DNA from: Chloroflexota bacterium | Lineage (GTDB): Bacteria > Chloroflexota > Dehalococcoidia > Lucifugimonadales > Lucifugimonadaceae | Assembly: GCA_030831265.1 (NCBI GenBank) | Contig: JAURLM010000248.1 | Span: 1 to 13,500 of the forward strand | Direction: 5' to 3' | Length of the DNA: 13,500 nucleotides | Part shown: piece after piece, positions 1 to 5,312 of the stretch | Layout of the letters: every line of letters begins with the position of its first letter | Numbering within the stretch: the first letter of the stretch is position 1 | Program-made: the position numbers and the translations under genes | The notes under the pieces: generated by a model | Database searches by the model: none | What the model was told of the DNA's origin: nothing | Seen by the model: only the letters and a program-made list of their open reading frames with translations

Positions 1-95
1 CGGTGTAGACTATGCAACAGTCGTGTAGCATACTGCGGCTGATTGACCCGTAAGCCAGTTGGCAGCACACGCGAATCTGCACACGGCGACGTTTT

Positions 96-100
96 GGGAG
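96..100 (+). promoter_or_regulatory. Ribosome binding site deciding the start of the first gene
   Basis: GGGAG lies 5 nt before ATG 106. No comparable site precedes the in-frame TTG at 43. The out-of-frame ATG at 101 is too close to this site to use it. This supports a 222-aa product rather than 243 aa. Confidence 0.55.
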
Positions 101-105
101 ATGAC

Positions 106-774
106 ATGACGCAGGGCACTGACAAGCCAAAGGTACGCGAGACCATCAAACGTCTCGGCCAATGTATCGAACTAATCTCGATGGACCCCCATTTCCATGA
201 CATCACCGTGGGGCTTTTCCTGAAGGACAGGTTGCTTACCATCTGGTCATACAGTCCTGTGCCCGGTACGGATGAACGGATTAGAACGATCCGTGATCGA
301 CTCGTTGCCCTGGGTGATCTGGCAACGGTAGACGGAACCACCAACCAGGCCAGTGTCCCATCAGGCGACATCCTGCTTCAACCGCTTAAATTCGCATTCC
401 GTGAGGCTGTTGAAAAAGAACCGGATGAACTTCCGTCGGGGCCAATGGAAGTACCTGACAATAAGTCAAACCTGACGTTTTCTGTCACTGGGGAAGATAA
501 ATCTGGTGTCTATGTCTATACCGTGACTACGAACGGTGATTCACCACGGGCTGATGCGCGAGTGAAAGCGGCTGTTGGTGGGTTTATGCGTTACGGCGAA
601 TGCGAACGGGTTACACCTGAATCTTTCCGGTTCCCTGATGGCCAGCAGCACGATGGTTTCGTGCGCTTGCTGCTGCCGTATGCACGTAACGTGAGCGCGG
701 TTGAGCGGATGCTTGCAGCTGAAGAATCTGAAGGACAGATGACCACGCAAACGCTCGGTTTCAGCCAGACTTAA
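106..774 (+). CDS. Unrecognised 222-aa protein, first gene of corrinoid methyl-transfer operon
   Basis: I do not recognise this protein. It is predicted soluble: there is no signal peptide, no hydrophobic membrane segment and no repeat. It begins MTQGTDKPK, has a mixed alpha/beta look, and has only two cysteines (C20 in GQCIEL and one in YGECERV), so it is unlikely to hold a Cys-ligated cluster by itself. The middle, about residues 110-140, is acidic and proline-rich and may be a linker between two small domains. The frame is open back to a TTG at 43, but ATG 106 is preferred because GGGAG at 96-100 lies 5 nt upstream of it. The gene lies 51 nt ahead of the URO-D-like methyltransferase on the same strand, so a role linked to methyl transfer (substrate handling, partner subunit or regulation) is inferred from position only. 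That it is a real gene is fairly sure; its function is unknown. Confidence 0.75.
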   Translation: MTQGTDKPKVRETIKRLGQCIELISMDPHFHDITVGLFLKDRLLTIWSYSPVPGTDERIRTIRDRLVALGDLATVDGTTNQASVPSGDILLQPLKFAFREAVEKEPDELPSGPMEVPDNKSNLTFSVTGEDKSGVYVYTVTTNGDSPRADARVKAAVGGFMRYGECERVTPESFRFPDGQQHDGFVRLLLPYARNVSAVERMLAAEESEGQMTTQTLGFSQT

Positions 775-813
775 TGCCACAACGGGTAAAGCCAGCGCTG
801 TTTGATATTGCGC

Positions 814-818
814 AGGAG
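814..818 (+). promoter_or_regulatory. Ribosome binding site of the methyltransferase gene
   Basis: AGGAG with a 7-nt spacer to ATG 826. It lies inside the reading frame if TTG 802 were the start, so it argues for the ATG. Confidence 0.6.
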
Positions 819-825
819 TAGAGCG

Positions 826-1878
826 ATGACAACCAAAGCACAGGTTGCAGGAAAGATGACATCTCGCCAGAGGGTCATGAACGCACTCAACGGCCTTCCC
901 GTTGATCGCCCTCCTGTGGCGAACCCGACCAGCGTTGCGACCGTCGAGATGATGGATCTCGTGAATGCATATTTCCCGGAAGCCAACCGCGACCCTGAGA
1001 TGAACGCGAGATTGGCAGCAACTGAATACACAGAATTCGGGTTTGACGCTATCGCCCCGTATTTCTCAATCATCCAGGAGTCGTCGGCTCTTGGCTGCGA
1101 CATGCAGTGGGAACAGAAAGACAACTGGCCGACAGTTCGCATGGCGAACCCAATCTGGAAATCATCACGAGATGTGAAGGTTCCGGCTGATTTCCTGCAA
1201 CACCGGGACATCACCGCAATCACCGGGTCGATCAAGCTCCTTAAACAGGAGTTTGGTGACGATGTCGCAATCATCGGCAAGACGATGGGGCCGTGGACGC
1301 TTGCCTATCACGTATTCGGCGTTGAACCGTTCTTGCTTGGCACGGTTGATGACCCTGATGAGACGATGGCCGCCCTCCACCGACTAAAGGAGTTCACCGT
1401 TCTCTTCGGGCAGGCGCAGATTGATGCTGGAGCGGACATCCTGACGCTACCTGACCACGCAACCGGTGACCTGGTAAGCGCTGAGTACTACAAGCGATTC
1501 CTGCTCGAGATGCACCAGGAACTTGCGGAAACGTTTGACGTGCCAATCATCCTGCATATCTGTGGTAACACCATCGATCGGATGCCATATATAGCCCAGA
1601 CTGGAATGGCTGCGTTCCATTTCGATTCGCGTAATGACCCGCAAGAGGCGATGGATGCAGTAAACGGCGGTATAAAGCTAGTCGGCAACGTCAACAACCC
1701 GACGACGCTTTACGCACGGACACCTGCGGAAGTACGCAAAGAGGTTTACCGGGCGCTGGATGCTGGTGTGCAGTTGATTGCACCAGAATGTGCAGTCCCA
1801 CTAAAAACCAAAGCTGAAAACCTGGTTGAGATACCGATCGCGGTGGAAGACTGGGCGGCTGAGCACGGAATGATTTGA
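826..1878 (+). CDS. URO-D / MtaA / CmuA-family corrinoid methyltransferase
   Basis: This is a TIM-barrel methyltransferase of the uroporphyrinogen-decarboxylase-like family, 350 aa, close to the usual length. Members move a methyl group between a corrinoid protein and a thiol, ether or pterin partner in the cytoplasm. The zinc-type motif of the MtaA/MtbA/CmuA group is complete: H244-x-C246 (LHICGNT) and C322 (APECAVP). The N-terminal MTSRQRVMNALNGLPVDRPP stretch is typical of the family. True HemE is unlikely because of the HxC...C motif and the corrinoid-protein neighbour. ATG 826 is chosen over the TTG at 802 because AGGAG (814-818) is 7 nt upstream. Methylating coenzyme M, as in methanogens, is unlikely in this bacterial setting. 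It could be the substrate-specific methyltransferase, like URO-D-like O-demethylase components in acetogens, or the second methyltransferase; the sequence does not decide between them. The family call is secure and the substrate unknown. Confidence 0.92.
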   Translation: MTTKAQVAGKMTSRQRVMNALNGLPVDRPPVANPTSVATVEMMDLVNAYFPEANRDPEMNARLAATEYTEFGFDAIAPYFSIIQESSALGCDMQWEQKDNWPTVRMANPIWKSSRDVKVPADFLQHRDITAITGSIKLLKQEFGDDVAIIGKTMGPWTLAYHVFGVEPFLLGTVDDPDETMAALHRLKEFTVLFGQAQIDAGADILTLPDHATGDLVSAEYYKRFLLEMHQELAETFDVPIILHICGNTIDRMPYIAQTGMAAFHFDSRNDPQEAMDAVNGGIKLVGNVNNPTTLYARTPAEVRKEVYRALDAGVQLIAPECAVPLKTKAENLVEIPIAVEDWAAEHGMI

Positions 1879-1968
1879 ACGACCAAACACGTCGCTACAC
1901 ATATTGAATGACTTGCAGGACAGCCTGCTACGTCACCAACCAACTGAACTGAGACCTACGACAGAATC

Positions 1969-2715
1969 ATGGCAATACAGCACGAAGGACTGGCTAAAGA
2001 GTTCGAATGGGTCACGCGACCCGGCGAACAGAAGCACATTGGTGAAGCGATTGAGAAAACGGACGCGCTCATGCAAGAGCTTGCATATCAGTTAATACTC
2101 GGTGCAAACACCGAAGTCGGGCGATTAACTAAAGAAGCGCTCGACAACGGCTACACAGCAAACCAGGTGCTGGATGATGGACTGCTAAACGGAATGGCCA
2201 TCGTGGGGGTGAAATTCCGAGACAACGTGATCTTCGTTCCAGAGGTTCTTGTATCTGCTCGTGCAATGAAAGCCGGCATGCAGCACCTAGAGCCAATCTT
2301 GTCCGCGTCAGGCGTCGAACCCATAGGAACTGTTGTCATGGGAACGGTGAAGGGTGATCTGCATGATATTGGCAAGAACCTCTGCATCATGATGTTGCGC
2401 GGAGCGGGCTTTGTTGTGCATGACCTCGGAGTCGACACTGCCCCGGATGAGTTCGCAGATGCTGTCGAAGAGCATGATGCACAGCTGGTAGGTATGTCTG
2501 CCCTCCTGACAACCACCATGCCCAACATGGGACGCGTGATCAGCTATTTCGAAGACGTTGGCCTTCGCGACGAAGTTCGCATGATGGTTGGTGGCGCACC
2601 TGTCACGCAGGAATTTGCTGACGAGATGGGCGCTGACGGCTACGGGGAGAATGCAGTCGAATGTGTGGACAGGGCGAAGGAACTACTAGTGCTCCTGAAG
2701 GAGCTAAAGGCCTGA
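1969..2715 (+). CDS. Methyltransferase-associated corrinoid (B12-binding) protein
   Basis: This is the cobamide carrier of a three-component methyl-transfer system (MtaC/MtbC/MttC type). It shuttles the methyl group on cobalt between methyltransferases. An N-terminal helical cap domain, about residues 36-110, has the family phrase VPEVLVSARAMKAG. The C-terminal Rossmann-like B12 domain, about 118-248, carries the base-off motif D130-x-H132-x-x-G135 (GDLHDIGKN, H132 being the lower cobalt ligand), then S177-x-L179 followed by TTTM, and the loop GG at 208-209. It lies 90 nt after the methyltransferase and overlaps the start of the next gene. At 248 aa it is about 30 residues longer than usual. 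ATG 1969 has no clear ribosome binding site, and an internal ATG at 2071 (M35, MQELAYQ) would give a canonical 214-aa protein. The function is secure and the start is not. Confidence 0.93.
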   Translation: MAIQHEGLAKEFEWVTRPGEQKHIGEAIEKTDALMQELAYQLILGANTEVGRLTKEALDNGYTANQVLDDGLLNGMAIVGVKFRDNVIFVPEVLVSARAMKAGMQHLEPILSASGVEPIGTVVMGTVKGDLHDIGKNLCIMMLRGAGFVVHDLGVDTAPDEFADAVEEHDAQLVGMSALLTTTMPNMGRVISYFEDVGLRDEVRMMVGGAPVTQEFADEMGADGYGENAVECVDRAKELLVLLKELKA

Positions 2716-3032
2716 GTTCACCTACTGGTGGGAATACGGGCCGCGGGAACACGGGCAGCGACGGTGCCAACGGCATTGATGTAGACCGTTTTCGCGCCAG
2801 CATGGACCGCCTTTACGACATCTACAGTGAAATTGCACTGAAGGCTGATGAGGTGATGGAAAGCCGCTGTCCGTACAAGGACGCTCGCTCCCGTTGTACA
2901 GCCAGGTTTTCCTGCCGCAACCAGTTCTTCACAAAAGACCCGATGGAAAAACCAGTATGTGCGGGCAGCGACAGGATCGACTATCGACAATCCTGGGTAA
3001 ATGGCGGCGCTGTATCTGACGACCCGCAATAA
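2661..3032 (+). CDS. Small four-cysteine protein of unknown function between corrinoid protein and activator
   Basis: I do not recognise this protein. From the ATG at 2661 it is 123 aa. The first part is Gly/Ser/Asn-rich and probably disordered, then comes a helix (about M48-E66, MDRLYDIYSEIALKADEV), then a compact cysteine motif C-x8-C-x5-C-x14-C (RCPYKDARSRC, FSCRNQ, PVCAG). Four spaced cysteines suggest a bound metal or Fe-S cluster. The start is uncertain. ATG 2661 overlaps the corrinoid gene by 55 nt with a loose GGGGAG at 2644-2649. A CTG at 2712 sits in a CTGA overlap with the corrinoid stop, 8 nt after AAGGAG (2698-2703). ATG 2802 would give a 76-aa core protein. The frame has its stop at 3030-3032 and same-strand neighbours on both sides. 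Its place just before the reductive activator suggests a role in cobalt re-reduction or complex assembly, by inference only. Confidence 0.68.
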   Translation: MCGQGEGTTSAPEGAKGLSSPTGGNTGRGNTGSDGANGIDVDRFRASMDRLYDIYSEIALKADEVMESRCPYKDARSRCTARFSCRNQFFTKDPMEKPVCAGSDRIDYRQSWVNGGAVSDDPQ

Positions 3033-3126
3033 TCGCCAGCCAGATAGAAGCCAATTTTTGCTCTTTGTGTCCTGTGTGATCCACTTTCAAAGGCAAACCA
3101 TCAGGCTGACACTGCATACTTAATCC

Positions 3127-4773
3127 ATGCCACTCATTCACGACAACAAGCGAATTCCTCTGACTGACGGTAAGACGCTGTTCGACTACGCCGACGATGT
3201 AGCCTTGCGCGTGCCAACATCCTGTGGTCGCAATGGTGAATGTCACGAATGTATCGTTGAAATTCGCCGTGGTGCAGATGGTCTGAATTCCCCCACTGAG
3301 CCAGAAAAATTTCTTCGGGGAAACTATCGTCTCGCATGCCAGGCAACCGTCACCAACATATCTGCTGAGATCGAGTTTGCGGTACTGCGCCGCCAGCCGC
3401 GGATTCTGACGGAAGGAATTCACCGAGACGACATTGAGTCCCAGCCGTTCGTGTACCGGGAGGGCGACGATGTCATGTTCCTCGGTCCGGAGGGCCCGCG
3501 GAAGATCGACAAATACCGTGGACGCCTACTCGGCATCGCCGCTGACATCGGGACCACAACAGTCGTGATGAACCTCGTCGATCTTGAAACGGCGAAAACC
3601 ATTTACACCACTTCGTTTGAGAACCCGCAGCGCTTCGGCGGGTCAGATGTGATGAACCGCATTTCTTACGATGGTGGGAAATACCATGGTGAGTTGCAGG
3701 CCGTGATGCTGTCGTCAATCAATTTTGAGATTGGCGAGATGGTGAAGACACTGAAGATACGACGTCGGCATATTTATGAACTGGTGGCAGTAGGCAATGC
3801 CACGATGCGGGAAATCTTTTTCGGCTATGACGTACAGGACATAGGCCAGAAACCATACAAGTCACCCGTTGAGATGGAATTCCTGGACGGCAAGCGTCAG
3901 ACGACTGCACTGAATGTGCGTGCCGGTGATCTTGGGGTTCGGATCAATCCGGAAGGAAATATTTATGGGGGGCCGCTGATTGGTTCCCATGTTGGCGCAG
4001 ATGTGGCGGCTGACCTGCTGGCAGTAAGCATGGAACTCCAAGAGGAGCCTGTGCTGCTCGTAGACGTCGGTACGAACACGGAAGTGGTCGTGGGGAACCG
4101 GCATCGCCTGCTTGCGGCCTCCTGCCCTGCGGGGCCTGCCTTCGAGGGTGGAGAGGTCACCTACGGTATGCCTGGATACGATGGGGCTGTAGAAAAATTC
4201 CAGTTCAATGGCTCAGACACACCGGAACTACAGGTAATAGGCAAGATCGAACCAACTGGGATATGTGGCTCAGGGCTTATCGATCTGCTGGCTGAACTTC
4301 GCCGTACAGGTCGGATGACAGAATTGGGGCAGCTTGCTCCCGGCACGAACGAGTATGTTTTCTCCCCGGAGCAGCAGCTGACACTCTCACGAGCGGATAT
4401 CTCGGCCCTTGCACAGGCTAAAGCAGCCAACTATTGCGGGCAGTCGATTGTGCTGAGGAAATATGGCCTGACACTGGACAAATACGAATCGCTATACCTT
4501 GCTGGAGGATTCGCGAACTACGTCGATGCCTCGAACGCACGCGACATTGGCTTTATTGCCGGGTTACCGCTCGAACGCATTGTGAAAGTCGGAAACGCAT
4601 CGCTCGAAGGTGCTACGATAATGCTGATCTCCGGGCCAAAGCGTCGTGAGATGGAAGAGTTCGTTACGCAGATTGAGCACGTCGAGCTTGAGACCATCCC
4701 GGATTTCTTCGATCTGTTCGTCGAAGGATGCCAGTTCAAGCCAATGGCAGAACCTATCAGCACCGTCCAGTAA
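3127..4773 (+). CDS. RACo/RamA-like ATP-dependent reductive activator of corrinoid protein
   Basis: This 548-aa protein reactivates corrinoid proteins by coupling ATP hydrolysis to one-electron reduction of inactive Co(II) to Co(I). An N-terminal [2Fe-2S] ferredoxin domain (about 1-85) has C33-x5-C39-x2-C42 and C71 (SCGRNGECHEC, LACQAT). A linker of about 85-130 follows, then an ASKHA/DUF4445-type ATPase region with D140-IGTTT, D313-VGTNT, SCPAGPAFEG (332-341), GICGSG (378-383) and the adenosine motif LAGGFANYVD (458-467). The end, VELETIPDFFDLFVEGCQF, is typical of the family. It is somewhat shorter than the roughly 600-630 aa of characterised RACo proteins. The gap to the previous gene is 94 nt. 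ATG 3127 has no Shine-Dalgarno sequence, but the ferredoxin domain starts correctly there. A strong terminator follows 21 nt after the stop, so this is the last gene of the operon. Confidence 0.93.
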   Translation: MPLIHDNKRIPLTDGKTLFDYADDVALRVPTSCGRNGECHECIVEIRRGADGLNSPTEPEKFLRGNYRLACQATVTNISAEIEFAVLRRQPRILTEGIHRDDIESQPFVYREGDDVMFLGPEGPRKIDKYRGRLLGIAADIGTTTVVMNLVDLETAKTIYTTSFENPQRFGGSDVMNRISYDGGKYHGELQAVMLSSINFEIGEMVKTLKIRRRHIYELVAVGNATMREIFFGYDVQDIGQKPYKSPVEMEFLDGKRQTTALNVRAGDLGVRINPEGNIYGGPLIGSHVGADVAADLLAVSMELQEEPVLLVDVGTNTEVVVGNRHRLLAASCPAGPAFEGGEVTYGMPGYDGAVEKFQFNGSDTPELQVIGKIEPTGICGSGLIDLLAELRRTGRMTELGQLAPGTNEYVFSPEQQLTLSRADISALAQAKAANYCGQSIVLRKYGLTLDKYESLYLAGGFANYVDASNARDIGFIAGLPLERIVKVGNASLEGATIMLISGPKRREMEEFVTQIEHVELETIPDFFDLFVEGCQFKPMAEPISTVQ

Positions 4774-4794
4774 ACAGGGGTTAAGCCAGACAAA

Positions 4795-4826
4795 AAAGCG
4801 GCCGGGCAAATAAGCCCGGCCGCTTT
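4795..4826. terminator. Bidirectional intrinsic terminator
   Basis: A perfect 13-bp stem, AAAGCGGCCGGGC (4795-4807) with GCCCGGCCGCTTT (4814-4826), closes a 6-nt loop (AAATAA). On the plus strand it is followed by CTTTTT. On the minus strand the stem runs into a T tract, because the plus strand has A's at 4792-4797. It lies between the converging stops of the activator gene (4773) and trxA (4847), so it should end transcription from both sides. Confidence 0.93.
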
Positions 4827-4846
4827 CTTTTAGCCAAACAGCTTAA

Positions 4847-5173
4847 TCAGGCCAGAGCCTGCTCAAGTCGTCCCTTGAGGACAGCCTTGGGCACTGCTCC
4901 AACAACCTGGTCAACAGGCGCACCGTTCTTGAAGATCAAGAGGGTTGGAATGCTGCGGACGCCGTACTTGGCTGACGTCTGTGGGTTGAAGTCCACGTTC
5001 AACTTGGTGAACTTGACTTTGCCATCGTATTCGTTGGCCAATTCGTCCACGACAGGTGCGATCATCTTGCATGGTCCGCACCACTCAGCCCAGAAGTCCA
5101 CAAGTACAGGAACGTCCGAGTCCAAGACACTGGCCTGAAACTCTGCGTCGTCAACGTTAACCGGCTTTGCCAT
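4847..5173 (-). CDS. trxA: Thioredoxin
   Basis: A standard 108-aa cytoplasmic thioredoxin, a dithiol-disulfide reductase normally kept reduced by thioredoxin reductase. The active site is W31-C32-G33-P34-C35 (AEWCGPCKM). The cis-proline is P76 in RSIPTLL, and the buried Asp of the fold is in VDFWAEW. GAAGGGA (plus-strand positions 5182-5188) is a ribosome binding site 8 nt upstream of the ATG. It is the last gene of a run of minus-strand genes, 139 nt downstream of the NuoG-like gene. The leader of that gap carries two inverted repeats, so it may have its own promoter or leader control. No thioredoxin reductase gene is in the window. Identification is secure. Confidence 0.97.
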   Translation of the reverse strand: MAKPVNVDDAEFQASVLDSDVPVLVDFWAEWCGPCKMIAPVVDELANEYDGKVKFTKLNVDFNPQTSAKYGVRSIPTLLIFKNGAPVDQVVGAVPKAVLKGRLEQALA

Positions 5174-5188
5174 TGATTATTTCCCTTC

Positions 5189-5236
5189 AGAAATCCCCTG
5201 TGGGGTTTCTAACCGAACCGCATGTGCTTGTTCGGT
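5189..5236 (-). promoter_or_regulatory. Two adjacent inverted repeats in the trxA leader
   Basis: On the minus strand, ACCGAAC...GTTCGGT forms a 7-bp inverted repeat (arms 5230-5236 and 5212-5218, 11-nt spacer). It is followed immediately by AGAAACCCC-ACA-GGGGaTTTCT (5210-5189), a 9-bp stem with one bulged A and a 3-nt loop. The second ends right next to the trxA ribosome binding site. They may be RNA hairpins or the first may be an operator. I do not match them to a known riboswitch. Confidence 0.4.
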
Positions 5237-5312
5237 GCTTCAGATAGTTAGATGGTCAATATCCGCAATAGATGCAAGCGGGCCTGAAACCCACCCGAAA
5301 TATGAACCACGT

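Noticed and set aside
1..28. Possible tail of an upstream plus-strand gene (frame 2 reads GVDYATVV then stop)
   Set aside because: Nine codons cannot be told from chance.
826..1878. Calling the first methyltransferase HemE (uroporphyrinogen decarboxylase) or a coenzyme M methyltransferase
   Set aside because: The HxC...C zinc motif and the corrinoid-protein neighbour argue against HemE. Nothing in the window suggests coenzyme M metabolism.
1915..1928. GCAGG-ACAG-CCTGC hairpin between methyltransferase and corrinoid protein genes
   Set aside because: Only five base pairs and no T tract; too weak to call a terminator or regulatory element.
2151..2528. 125-aa minus-strand frame inside the corrinoid protein gene
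   Set aside because: It is antisense to the B12-binding domain, and its Ser/Thr/Pro-rich translation is typical of a shadow frame.
3033..3126. Promoter for the activator gene in the 94-nt gap
   Set aside because: CATACT and nearby AT-rich bases can be read as a -10, but no matching -35 was found. The gene is more simply part of the operon.
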